Shown: positions 41,675 through 50,468, counted from the stretch's first letter. The stretch: DNA of 64,000 nt from JBAZCI01 sp041671025 (GCA_041671025.1 JBAZCI010000001.1:8824-72823), one strand, 5' to 3'. Numbers and translations are program-made. Notes: a model not told the origin generated them from the letters alone.

Positions 41675-42484
41675 ATGAAAAAAATCCCTGCTCACACCAT
41701 CCACTCTTTCCGAAAAAAAATCTTCCGCTTTTACGCGTTGCACAAGCGCGATCTTCCCTTTCGCAAAACCACCGACCCCTATCGCATTACCGTCTCAGAA
41801 ATCATGCTTCAGCAGACACAGGTAGACCGTGTTGTCCCAAAATATCTTGCCTGGATCAAGCGATGGCCAACATGGCAAAAGCTCGCCGGCGCAACGAATC
41901 GCGACCTTCTTACTATGTGGTCCGGTTTGGGCTACAACCGCCGAGCGCTCATGCTGCATCGACTGGCTCAAACAATCGTCACGGAATATCGGAGCAAACT
42001 TCCCGAAGATCCGGAAATGTTGAAAACACTTCCCGGTATCGGACCGTATACATCGAATGCGATTCTTATTTTTGCGTATAACAAACCACTCGTAACCATT
42101 GATACAAATATCCGTCGGGTCATCCTTCATGAACTCAACCTGCCGACGTCCACATCTGTTGAAGAATTACTCGATATCGCCTTTCAGCTCTTGCCCAAAA
42201 AAAGGTCACGAGACTGGCATAATGCGCTTATGGATTACAGCCGGCTCGTCCTCCCAAATCGCATTGAACGCATTCCCGCGCTCAGTAAACAGTCGAAATT
42301 CGAGGGCTCGCTCAGGCAAATCCGAGGCGAAATTATCCGCCAGCTGACAAAAAAACCGTTCGTGACCCTGGAATACGTCTCCCGCCTCCTGAACCGTTCG
42401 ATGGCAGACGTAGTCAAAGCTGTAGAGGGCCTCGAAAAGGAAAAGCTCGTCACCCTAAAGCGCAGCCGAATTCAACTCACCTAG
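41675..42484 (+). CDS. mutY: A/G-specific adenine glycosylase, MutY-like, lacking the Fe-S loop
   Basis: A 269-aa HhH-GPD glycosylase that removes adenine opposite 8-oxoguanine. The catalytic Glu lies in SEIMLQQTQVDRV, the HhH is LPGIGPYTSNAI, the catalytic Asp lies in TIDTNIRRVI. The C-terminal four-Cys [4Fe-4S] loop of classical MutY is absent: after MDYSRLVLPNRIE there is no Cys. A winged-helix-like tail (RLLNRSMADVVKAVEGLEKEKLVTL) replaces the Nudix-like recognition domain. Start at 41675 (MKKIPAH). Confidence 0.85.
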   Translation: MKKIPAHTIHSFRKKIFRFYALHKRDLPFRKTTDPYRITVSEIMLQQTQVDRVVPKYLAWIKRWPTWQKLAGATNRDLLTMWSGLGYNRRALMLHRLAQTIVTEYRSKLPEDPEMLKTLPGIGPYTSNAILIFAYNKPLVTIDTNIRRVILHELNLPTSTSVEELLDIAFQLLPKKRSRDWHNALMDYSRLVLPNRIERIPALSKQSKFEGSLRQIRGEIIRQLTKKPFVTLEYVSRLLNRSMADVVKAVEGLEKEKLVTLKRSRIQLT

Positions 42485-42531
42485 CGCAAGTCGAGCGGGA
42501 AAAATAAACATCAATCTGCTATACTACATGC

Positions 42532-44223
42532 ATGCCACAAGCTTTTGTTGACATCACTCTCATCGTCATTATTGCCGCAGTACTCGGCATTGTCGCGCGG
42601 TTTATCAAACAGCCAACGATTGTCGCGTACTTAATAACCGGCATCATCGTCGCCCTGGCAGGCATCCACTCTGTTGCGACGGAAGAGTTACTTGATGTAA
42701 TGGCGAAATTCGGCATCACCCTTCTGCTTTTTCTTGTCGGCCTGCAATTGCGCGTAGATACGCTACGATCAATAGGAAAAACGGCGTTACTCACCGGTTT
42801 GGGACAGATCGTCGTCACCGGGTTTATCGGCTTCGCGCTCGTTCGCCTGCTCGGTCTGGCGGCCTTGCCCGCCCTGTATGTTGCGATTGCGCTTACTTTT
42901 TCGAGTACAATCGTCGTCATGAAAATGCTGTCTGAAAAGCGCGACCTCCAAAGTCTCTATGGACGCATCGTTGTGGGTTTTTTGCTTGTCCAAGATATCG
43001 TCGCCATCTTCATGCTTATCCTACTCTCGGGATTTCAGGAAAATGCCGAAATGCTCAACATCGAAGCGTTCCTCCTGACCATCGCGAAATGTGTGGTTCT
43101 TTTTGGACTGGTTATCTGGCTCTCACAAAAAGTATTCCCCTGGCTGTTTGAAAAGTTGGCCCGCTCGCATGAACTGCTATTCCTCACCAGCATTGCGTGG
43201 GCGTTCGGAATGAGCCTGTTTGTTTCAAGTAAATTCATGGGGCTCTCGCTTGAAATCGGCGCATTCCTCGCGGGTATTGCGCTCGCCAAATCGTTGGAGC
43301 AGTTTCAAATCGAGGCGGAACTGCGGCCGCTTCGGGACTTTTTCATCGTAATCTTTTTTGTCGTACTGGGCGCGTCCCTGATACTGAACGACATCGGCAG
43401 TATTATCGTCCCCGCACTCATCCTATCGGCATTCGTTATTCTCCTCCAACCGGTTATCGTCCTCGCTATTATGGGTCTCCTGGGATTCAAGAAAAAAACA
43501 AGTTTCTTTGCGAGCGTAACCGTTGCTCAAATTTCTGAATTCAGCCTCATTCTCATTGCCATGGGTTACACGCTCGGACACGTGTCGAGCAAGGAGGTGT
43601 CGCTTGTTACGACAGTCGGGATTATTACGTTCATCGTTTCCACCTATTTTATTAAAAACACGCACGGTCTGTACCGACGAGTAGAAAAATATCTTCATGT
43701 TTTTGAGAAAGTAAGCGCTTCTGAGGATTTTTCGCTGCCTGAAATAACCAAAGGGCCGATTATCCTGGTCGGCGCACACCGGCTCGGAGGCGGGCTGCTG
43801 AGAACAATTGAAAAGCAAAAACTCGTCATCGTTGAATTTGATCCGGAGATAGTAAAGAGACTGAAGGCCGAACAATACAAAGTTGTGTTCGGAGACATCA
43901 CGGATCCGGATATTCAAAACCATGTACATATTGAGAGTGCCTACATTGTCATCTCGACCGTCCCCGATCTTGAAGACAACTTACTGCTTCTTGAACGCAT
44001 CGCCGAGATGAAACGCCGGGGAAACCGCATTCCCAAGATCATTGTCACCGCGTATTCGACCTGGGAGGCAAAGAAATTGTACGAAACCGGCGCGGACTAT
44101 GTCCTACTCCCGCATCTTGTCGGCGGCAAACATCTTGCTTCATTGCTTAAAACCGGACGGCTTGATCTCGCCATGCTGAATAACTGGAGAAAGCACGACC
44201 AAAAAGCGCTTGCGAGTTCTTAA
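42532..44223 (+). CDS. CPA2-family K+/H+ antiporter with TrkA-N domain (KefB/YbaL type)
   Basis: A 563-aa antiporter with about 12 membrane helices in the first 390 residues (family mark LLLFLVGLQLRVDTL and GAFLAGIALAKS). A C-terminal NAD-binding RCK/TrkA-N domain follows (ILVGAHRLGGGLLRTI, then VIVEFDPEIVKRL, VFGDITDPDI). It exchanges K+ or Na+ for protons under nucleotide control. TATACT lies exactly six bases before the ATG. Confidence 0.92.
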   Translation: MPQAFVDITLIVIIAAVLGIVARFIKQPTIVAYLITGIIVALAGIHSVATEELLDVMAKFGITLLLFLVGLQLRVDTLRSIGKTALLTGLGQIVVTGFIGFALVRLLGLAALPALYVAIALTFSSTIVVMKMLSEKRDLQSLYGRIVVGFLLVQDIVAIFMLILLSGFQENAEMLNIEAFLLTIAKCVVLFGLVIWLSQKVFPWLFEKLARSHELLFLTSIAWAFGMSLFVSSKFMGLSLEIGAFLAGIALAKSLEQFQIEAELRPLRDFFIVIFFVVLGASLILNDIGSIIVPALILSAFVILLQPVIVLAIMGLLGFKKKTSFFASVTVAQISEFSLILIAMGYTLGHVSSKEVSLVTTVGIITFIVSTYFIKNTHGLYRRVEKYLHVFEKVSASEDFSLPEITKGPIILVGAHRLGGGLLRTIEKQKLVIVEFDPEIVKRLKAEQYKVVFGDITDPDIQNHVHIESAYIVISTVPDLEDNLLLLERIAEMKRRGNRIPKIIVTAYSTWEAKKLYETGADYVLLPHLVGGKHLASLLKTGRLDLAMLNNWRKHDQKALASS

Positions 44224-44241
44224 AAATACTTTGGAAAAACG

Positions 44242-44286
44242 ATGAACACTATCGGAATCGTCGGTGTCGGCGTCATGGGAGAATGA
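44242..44286 (+). pseudogene. 14-residue remnant of a Rossmann-fold gene, proC-like
   Basis: The reading frame MNTIGIVGVGVMGE then stops. This is the exact opening of NAD(P)-binding reductases, closest in form to pyrroline-5-carboxylate reductase (GxGxMGE). The following 25 bases are AT-rich and lead straight into the lycopene-cyclase-like gene. The most economical reading is deletion of the rest of a proC-type gene, but a chance peptide cannot be excluded. Confidence 0.45.
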
Positions 44287-44310
44287 AAATATAAAAGGCG
44301 TACTGATCAC

Positions 44311-45108
44311 ATGCAACTTGCCCACATACTTACCCTGTTGATACTCCCTCTTCTCGGATGCTTTTTTGCCATACACTACGAACTTTCTTATTTTACAAAC
44401 GTCGTCCTGATATACATCCTCCCGGGCCTCTATCTCACCTGCGTCAATACAAACCGCCGGCATGCACTCCAGCGGCTGGTTTTTGCGTTGCTGGTGCCGT
44501 TTGCATTTGCGTTTGTCGTTGATTACATCGGCACCGTAAGCAGTCTGTGGACTGTACCGCATACGTTCCTGCCGTGGCGGGTATATGCAGTCATTCCACT
44601 CGAAGATTTTGTGTGGATGATCGGCGGCGTCTATACTATCATGACGTGTTACGAATTTTTTGCGGGAAAAACCCCGGGCAAACTCAATACACGTAAACTT
44701 ACCTATTTTTCCGCAATTGCGGCATTCGGGTTGGCGATCTTTTTTGCACTCAGCGCTACGCATCCCGAACTGTTTGTATGGCACAACAGGTTTGCGTATC
44801 TTATTCTTGGGCTCACATTCGCAGGCATACCAACGATAATACTTATGGCCCGCTTCTGGCGCGCATATGTAAAAGTGTATTATGTAATTGCCTATTTCTT
44901 GTTTTTGACAGTAACTCTTGAATACACAGAAACGGTCTTGGGGCAGTGGCTATTCAATGGAAACTACGCCTTACGGCCACTTGCTTTCGCCGGCAGTCCC
45001 GGTATCCCGTATGAAGAATTATTTTTCGTAGGCATAGTGGAAGTGCTGATCGCTGTGGGGTTTTATACGTTTTTTACCTCACAAAGAGAGGTCGTAGGTT
45101 CTAAATAG
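44311..45108 (+). CDS. Lycopene-cyclase-domain membrane protein (CrtYc/CrtYd-like)
   Basis: A 265-aa membrane protein with about seven helices in two homologous halves. Each half carries the acidic motif of heterodimer-type lycopene cyclases: AVIPLEDFVW near residue 95 and GIPYEELFFV near residue 235. CrtYc/d-type enzymes cyclise the ends of lycopene to beta-carotene; relatives hydrate or elongate carotenoids. No phytoene synthase or desaturase is in the window. A link to the retinal protein at 14.8-15.6 kb is inference. It sits behind a gene remnant, which suggests the locus was rearranged. Confidence 0.7.
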   Translation: MQLAHILTLLILPLLGCFFAIHYELSYFTNVVLIYILPGLYLTCVNTNRRHALQRLVFALLVPFAFAFVVDYIGTVSSLWTVPHTFLPWRVYAVIPLEDFVWMIGGVYTIMTCYEFFAGKTPGKLNTRKLTYFSAIAAFGLAIFFALSATHPELFVWHNRFAYLILGLTFAGIPTIILMARFWRAYVKVYYVIAYFLFLTVTLEYTETVLGQWLFNGNYALRPLAFAGSPGIPYEELFFVGIVEVLIAVGFYTFFTSQREVVGSK

Positions 45109-45143
45109 AAAACATCTCTCTTTCGTACATGACGATGATAGTA

Positions 45144-45812
45144 TTACCCCTGCAGTAGTTTGGTTATTATTTGCTGAATCGACTCAGCAATAATCCGATG
45201 CGCATTTTCATCAGCATGCACCCCGTCTATGTCGCTGACTGTAATACGTGTAGATAAATCAAGAAATTCTGCGTCGTGTTGTTCTGCAACCGCTTTATAC
45301 AGTCCTCCCAACTTTTTTGATTTTTCATGTGCTCCGAGAAAGTCAACTTCTTTCTTGCCAAAACGCAGCCGTTCTTGTTCCTCAATAATAGGCGGGGAAA
45401 CAAGAATCATAGAGGGGACTTGGCTCGCTTTTGTTTTCCCCTCTTTTTCAATAACGTAAATACACTTTTCAACACCTCCTGCGATTGATTCCGGAGTAGC
45501 ATTGTATTTGGCTTTCAGATCATTTTTGCCCAGAAACAAAACGACCATATCCACCGGGCTATGCGATTTCAAACAGGGTCCCAAATATTCCGCACCGTTT
45601 TTTCCCGGACCGTGCGGACTTTCACGATCGGTTGTCCTACCGTTTAATCCTTCTTCGATTATTTCATATTCTGCGCCAAGCAGATTCTGCAGTACGCCCG
45701 TCCATCGAATGTCCCTTGAAAATCGGGCGTCGTTATCGTCACCGGGAATCTTGCCCCAGGTAATGGAGTCGCCGTAGCAGAGGATGCGTTTTACCTGTGA
45801 ATGTGTGTTCAT
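45144..45812 (-). CDS. SGNH/GDSL-family hydrolase
   Basis: A 222-aa SGNH hydrolase, arylesterase/TesA-like. Block I is YGDSITWG (nucleophile Ser), block II has GLNGRTTD, block III FLGKNDLK (Gly, Asn), and block V DIDGVHADENAH (Asp, His). It hydrolyses esters of acyl or acetyl groups. No signal peptide, so it is cytoplasmic. The start at 45812 (MNTHSQVKRI) is preferred to a Met six codons upstream. Confidence 0.88.
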   Translation of the reverse strand: MNTHSQVKRILCYGDSITWGKIPGDDNDARFSRDIRWTGVLQNLLGAEYEIIEEGLNGRTTDRESPHGPGKNGAEYLGPCLKSHSPVDMVVLFLGKNDLKAKYNATPESIAGGVEKCIYVIEKEGKTKASQVPSMILVSPPIIEEQERLRFGKKEVDFLGAHEKSKKLGGLYKAVAEQHDAEFLDLSTRITVSDIDGVHADENAHRIIAESIQQIITKLLQG

Positions 45813-45908
45813 GAAATTATCGTTTACCATAAAGATGGGATAACATTCTCAATATTTTTAAAAATACTTCGCTTCACTACAAACAAGTGACAATTGGTAC
45901 AGATTCAA

Positions 45909-46535
45909 TCACCCGTTCAGATCTTTTTTCAGATCTACATGCTCATGAAGGATCACACGCCTTCTAAATACACAAATCAATAGAAGAGTGAGATTGGCTA
46001 CCGTAATAGAGGTAAGATACGCCATGGTCATAAAATTATATTCATTCAAGGCAAAAATGGTTAGTACATTTGTTGCCGTAAAAACAGCCCAAGCAAGCAT
46101 TGTCTCCGACCATGGCTCCTTATACGTTTTTCTAAAACTTGGAACGTACCCTATGACATCAATAACTGATACCATTATTAACGCAAGCAACGGATTATGC
46201 AACTGCCACCACACCACAATAGCCGACAAGGCAACAATAAGAACTATGGAATCGCCGGCAGTGATGTTGCGCGTGCCATATCGCAAAGAAAGTAAAAAAA
46301 TGATTATGTTAATACTCACACCTAATCCCATTGTCCATATTGCCCATCCACCGTCACCTCTCCACAAGCCTGCCAATGCGGTAGCCTGGGTAATAGTCCA
46401 GATAAGCCATGTGTACGAATGAGGTTTTGTTTTACCACGATAAATATCGCGAATATAGGGAAAAAATCCACCAATGAGCGCAATCAACCCAGCTGATGCG
46501 GCAAATAGTAATTTGATGTTGAAATCCATATTCAT
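45909..46535 (-). CDS. PQ-loop-like membrane protein (208 aa)
   Basis: A 208-aa protein with six or seven hydrophobic helices. The first half has GGFFPYIRDIYRGKTKPHSYTWLIW and the second DVIGYVPSFRKTYKEPWSETMLAW, both in the position and form of a degenerate PQ-loop repeat, as in SemiSWEET-like carriers. Small-molecule transport is plausible but not shown. It is single and flanked by non-coding DNA. Confidence 0.6.
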   Translation of the reverse strand: MNMDFNIKLLFAASAGLIALIGGFFPYIRDIYRGKTKPHSYTWLIWTITQATALAGLWRGDGGWAIWTMGLGVSINIIIFLLSLRYGTRNITAGDSIVLIVALSAIVVWWQLHNPLLALIMVSVIDVIGYVPSFRKTYKEPWSETMLAWAVFTATNVLTIFALNEYNFMTMAYLTSITVANLTLLLICVFRRRVILHEHVDLKKDLNG

Positions 46536-46654
46536 TGGGTTATTCTATCACGCCCAGCTGCCATGAGCTATCGGCCACATAAGATTCGTAAAGCTATTTT
46601 TGTTTTTTTGGATAATCAAAATCGCCCCGCAAACGCCGGAGACACACAAAATAT

Positions 46655-46691
46655 TAATAATAAAATAGGACTGACATATCTCGCCAGTCCT
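46655..46691 (-). terminator. Terminator of the alternative sigma factor gene
   Basis: On the minus strand AGGACTG and CAGTCCT form a 7-bp stem followed by ATTTTATTATT, about 60 bases after the stop at 46752. Confidence 0.65.
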
Positions 46692-46751
46692 GTATTCACA
46701 GATTTTTTTGAAAAAAACTTATGCTCATCTAGCCAAGCGCTCTCCTTGAAA

Positions 46752-48050
46752 TTAATTTGTAGCTTGCGCCACAATTGTTTCCAAGTCCTCAATTCGCGCT
46801 AACTCACTGAGCAAACTTCGATGATCAGCACCACCATTTCTTTGGAAGATCATCTTCCAAATATGACCAATAATCTGCTGAACACGTTGCCTTGTGATAT
46901 TGAAAAGCTTACCGATATCTTCAAGTGTACGCCGCCTTCCTTCCCGATCGAATCCATAGAAAATTTTGAATATTTCTATGTTTCGCTCAGAAATATCAAT
47001 TACTCGCGTAACATCGTGCAGAATGATATCAACTCGCTTTCGCGCAGCAATCAGTTCCTCAGCGGCTCTGATGTAGACATCCTGAGTCACGATCCGATTA
47101 TCAGGGATCGCTTCCCCGATAGTACGACTATCAACATCGTGGCTGACACCTGCGTCAAGTGAGACTACATCGAGTTCCGAATCGAGAAAAGCTCGTTCAA
47201 TGACATCAATGGATATCTGCATATACACTGATATTTCTTGGATCGTTGGCTCTCTCCCAATTGTCTCAATGAGCTCCCGCGATGCTTTACGAATCCTTTG
47301 TTGCAGGTCCTGCGAGTGAACTGGCGTTCGAATAGTCGCACGGTTGTTTTGAATGGATCGAAGTATAGCTTGCCTAATCCACCATATTGCGTGGGTAGTA
47401 AATCGACCCTTGCGAGGATCAAATTTATTAGCCGCAATAATAAGCCCCCAATTGCCTTCTTCAATTAAATCTTCAAAACTAATGTTGCTCCACGCGTATC
47501 GTTGTGCAACCCACCGTACAAGTCGAAGATTATGCTCCACAAGTTTATTTCGAGCATCAAGATCGTTCTCCTCAAAAATGCGACGACCAAGTTCAGTTTC
47601 TGTCTCTTGTGTTAGAAGCGAGAAGGAATTAACCCGTGAATAATAAAAGGTTAATAGGTCTCGCCCATATGAGCTCCCCTTCGCGTCAAGACGACTAAGA
47701 GTGTCACTATCTACATCAAGAATCAGACTATCATTCTTACGTGAGACTTTTCGGAATACCTTCTTTTCCACCTTGATAATTGGAAATTCCTGCCGATGAG
47801 AGCTCACGTCCTTATCAAGAATAAGTTGAACGTTCTTTGTTCTTAATAGCTGATGAAGCCAAGTGATCGTTTCTTTCATGCGATCACGATCGCGTTCGAT
47901 TGCTTTAGGTATAAAATGGGCAATTTCGTACGTCGAAATCTTTCCTCGCTCCACTGCCGCTTGGAGTATAGATTCGGCGTTTGGTTTCAGCTCCTGTAAA
48001 CGAATATCGTCAGGGAGCGTTTTAACAACTAAAATTCCTTCTTGAGACAC
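46752..48050 (-). CDS. Alternative sigma-70 family RNA polymerase sigma factor
   Basis: A 432-aa sigma factor distinct from RpoD at 51640. Region 2 reads NLRLVRWVAQRYAW, EDLIEEGNWGLI, FTTHAIWWIRQAILRSI; region 3 and region 4 (RTLEDIGKLFNITRQRVQQIIGHIWK) follow. The first 150 residues are unlike region 1.1 and may hold a helix-turn-helix (ISTYEIAHFIPKAIERD). It is divergent from the helicase at 48198, with a palindromic TTGACA pair between them, so the two may be co-regulated. AT-richer than its surroundings. Confidence 0.9.
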   Translation of the reverse strand: MSQEGILVVKTLPDDIRLQELKPNAESILQAAVERGKISTYEIAHFIPKAIERDRDRMKETITWLHQLLRTKNVQLILDKDVSSHRQEFPIIKVEKKVFRKVSRKNDSLILDVDSDTLSRLDAKGSSYGRDLLTFYYSRVNSFSLLTQETETELGRRIFEENDLDARNKLVEHNLRLVRWVAQRYAWSNISFEDLIEEGNWGLIIAANKFDPRKGRFTTHAIWWIRQAILRSIQNNRATIRTPVHSQDLQQRIRKASRELIETIGREPTIQEISVYMQISIDVIERAFLDSELDVVSLDAGVSHDVDSRTIGEAIPDNRIVTQDVYIRAAEELIAARKRVDIILHDVTRVIDISERNIEIFKIFYGFDREGRRRTLEDIGKLFNITRQRVQQIIGHIWKMIFQRNGGADHRSLLSELARIEDLETIVAQATN

Positions 48051-48108
48051 GTCTCCCTCCGGGGTTTAGGATGCTTTTGTGTATTTTTGTTAAAGGTCAT
48101 TCTAGATC

Positions 48109-48128
48109 ATTGACATTTTTTTGTCAAT
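48109..48128. promoter_or_regulatory. Palindrome of two back-to-back TTGACA boxes
   Basis: ATTGACA and TGTCAAT face each other across six T residues. On the minus strand the TTGACA is followed after 18 bases by TAGAAT, a good promoter for the sigma factor gene. On the plus strand the TTGACA has only a weak -10 (TTAAGT after 17 bases). A protein bound to the palindrome could control both divergent genes. Confidence 0.55.
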
Positions 48129-48197
48129 ATGGTTAAGTACTCCAAAAGCATCTTTGACAATCGAATATAAAAGTCAATTCAGAAAGAGGAAGAATAT

Positions 48198-50450
48198 ATG
48201 TACCAACCCTATCCCTACCAAATTGAGTGCTTGGAAGCGGTAGAAGCTGTTCGAAATCGTGGATTGAACCGAGCTCTGGTCGTTATGGCCAGTGGCTTGG
48301 GAAAAACAGTCACAATGGCTTTTGAGGCAAAGCGCTTTCGAGAACGTGGCCAGGGGGGGCGCACACTCTTCCTATGCCACAACAACGACATTCTCTACCA
48401 GGCAAAAACTACTTTTGAGGCAGTGAATGGATCCGAATTTTCTTATGGCTATTTCCATGGACAGGAAAAACAGTATCGTAATGTTGATTTTCTGTTTGCC
48501 TCCTTTCAAACCATGGAGAATTCCAAAAGTTTATTTGACCCAAATCACTTTGCGTATGTGATAGTCGATGAAAGTCACCATTCACAAGCGGAGACTTACC
48601 GATCAACTATCAATTACTTCAAGCCACTATTCCTCCTGGGGGCGACTGCAACACCCGACCGCCTTGATATGCAGAATATTAGAGATATTTTTGGGCCCGA
48701 AACGTACACACTACCACTTGAAGAAGCAATGGTCCAGGAACTAGTCACGCCCATAGATTACCGTTTGCTGGCTGACGAAATTGTCCTCGAACGCATGCTT
48801 GAGTCCGAAGGAAAACGAGTGTCATTAGCGGAACTCAATCGTAAAGTATTCATTCCCCGACGAGACGATGAGATCGCCAAAATCATTGCCGGGCATACCT
48901 CCGAATTTACAGATCCGCGCGTTATGATTTTTTGTACGTCTATCGCGCATTGTGACCATTTATCGCACTTTATTCCTGGAAGCTTCGCAATTCACTCAGG
49001 AATTCCAAAAAGGGAGCGCGCGATTAAACTGGAGATGTTCCGACAGGGCATGATCAGCACTGTGCTTGTAGTGGATGCTTTTAATGAAGGCGTCGACATA
49101 CCACAGGCGAATGTAATTGTCTTTTTGCGTTCCACTACTTCCAAAACTATCTTCTTGCAGCAACTGGGAAGAGGCTTAAGACGAAGTGAGGGGAAAGATA
49201 AAGTTATCGCCCTTGATTTCGTTGGAAATTGTGAACGTATTCAGATGGTGCACGAGCTATGGAGGTCAATTGAGGAGATGCCTTATAAGCCGGACAATGC
49301 ACGACCAGAGAGTAACTACACACATTCAATGACTCTTAATGTTGATAACATTAAGTTTCAAGAAACGATTGTGACGCTACTAAATTTGATCGAGCGCGTT
49401 CGGCGAACCATGATTTCAGAAGTAGAAAACTTACTGCGTGAGTACTCGCCCAAAAATACTATTCCCGCAAATGAGGTACCTTCTGGATCAGAAATAAAGT
49501 TATGGTGGATCTGCTCCAAATGTGGACATGAATGGCAAGCATCAGCTCAATATCGTAATAGAAGGGGGACTGGATGCCCAGGTTGCGCTGGTCAAGTCTT
49601 GACAACAGCGAATAATCTCCTTCTCGCAAACTCAAGATTGGCTCAAGAATATTCAGACAAAAATGAACTACCGGCTGATAAGGTTTACGTGAGTACTACA
49701 TTATTACTATGGTGGAAGTGTGCAACGTGTGGACACGAATGGCAAGCAACAGGTCATCGGCGCCATAAAGCAGGAGCAGGATGTCCTGGTTGTGCAGGAA
49801 GAGTAGTTACAAAGACTAACAATCTTCTTGCTTTACGCCCAGATCTTGCCAAAGAATATTCAGACAAAAATGAACTACCAGCTGATCAAGTATTGGCAGG
49901 AGGTCAAAAATCAAAAAGGTGGTGGATTTGTTCTAAATGTGGCCATGAGTGGCAGGCAACAGCTTCACATCGAATCTGTAAAGGTACGGGATGTCCAAAA
50001 TGCTGTGGTGGTAGTAACATACTCACCCAGACAAACAACCTTCTTGTTGCACGCCCAGATCTTGCCAAAGAGTACTCAGCACGAAATGAATTACCCGCTG
50101 ATCAAATTTGTGCAAAAACTAATCGTAAACTATGGTGGAAATGTTCTGTTTGTAACCACGAATGGCAAGCAAAAGGTCACAAACGTTGTAGTGGCAACGG
50201 TTGTCCACGCTGTGCTCATAAAGTTGTTACACAGACAAACAACCTTCTTGTTGCACGCCCAGATCTTGCCAAAGAGTACTCAGCACGAAATGAATTACCC
50301 GCTGATCAAGTACGTGCACAAACTGACCGTAAACTATGGTGGAAATGTTCTGTTTGTAACCACGAATGGGAAGCTACAGGCAGAAAACGTAACAAAGGAA
50401 CAGGATGCCCAATATGCCGTAAAAAGAAAGTACCAAGGCGTACAATCTAA
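48198..50450 (+). CDS. SF2 (DEAD/DEAH-type) helicase fused to five tandem zinc ribbons
   Basis: A 750-aa protein. Residues 1-400 form a superfamily 2 helicase like the Res/UvrB/RadD group: Walker A ASGLGKT, IVDESHH, LGATATPDR, FNEGVDIPQA, LGRGLRRSEG. The C-terminal 340 residues are five copies of a 70-residue probable zinc-ribbon repeat (DUF4379-like), each with EYS-KNELPADQV, WWxCxxCGHEWQA and CPxC. Copies 4 and 5 share a 78-base identical DNA stretch, so they duplicated recently. The repeats probably bind DNA. The start has AGAGGAAG upstream. Possible roles are repair, defence or element maintenance. Confidence 0.85.
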   Translation: MYQPYPYQIECLEAVEAVRNRGLNRALVVMASGLGKTVTMAFEAKRFRERGQGGRTLFLCHNNDILYQAKTTFEAVNGSEFSYGYFHGQEKQYRNVDFLFASFQTMENSKSLFDPNHFAYVIVDESHHSQAETYRSTINYFKPLFLLGATATPDRLDMQNIRDIFGPETYTLPLEEAMVQELVTPIDYRLLADEIVLERMLESEGKRVSLAELNRKVFIPRRDDEIAKIIAGHTSEFTDPRVMIFCTSIAHCDHLSHFIPGSFAIHSGIPKRERAIKLEMFRQGMISTVLVVDAFNEGVDIPQANVIVFLRSTTSKTIFLQQLGRGLRRSEGKDKVIALDFVGNCERIQMVHELWRSIEEMPYKPDNARPESNYTHSMTLNVDNIKFQETIVTLLNLIERVRRTMISEVENLLREYSPKNTIPANEVPSGSEIKLWWICSKCGHEWQASAQYRNRRGTGCPGCAGQVLTTANNLLLANSRLAQEYSDKNELPADKVYVSTTLLLWWKCATCGHEWQATGHRRHKAGAGCPGCAGRVVTKTNNLLALRPDLAKEYSDKNELPADQVLAGGQKSKRWWICSKCGHEWQATASHRICKGTGCPKCCGGSNILTQTNNLLVARPDLAKEYSARNELPADQICAKTNRKLWWKCSVCNHEWQAKGHKRCSGNGCPRCAHKVVTQTNNLLVARPDLAKEYSARNELPADQVRAQTDRKLWWKCSVCNHEWEATGRKRNKGTGCPICRKKKVPRRTI
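50028..50309 (+). repeat. 78-bp identical direct repeats inside the zinc-ribbon coding region
   Basis: 50028-50105 and 50232-50309 are identical base for base and 204 bases (68 codons) apart. They encode the same segment of zinc-ribbon repeats 4 and 5. The sequence after each copy is also similar. They could let the number of ribbons change by recombination. Confidence 0.9.
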
Positions 50451-50468
50451 TTAATTTAGCTCTTTCCG

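Noticed and set aside
49828..50454. Long second-frame reading across the zinc-ribbon repeats.
   Set aside because: It is a repetitive shadow of the in-frame ribbons, with no ribosome site, and the Cys pattern belongs to the helicase frame.
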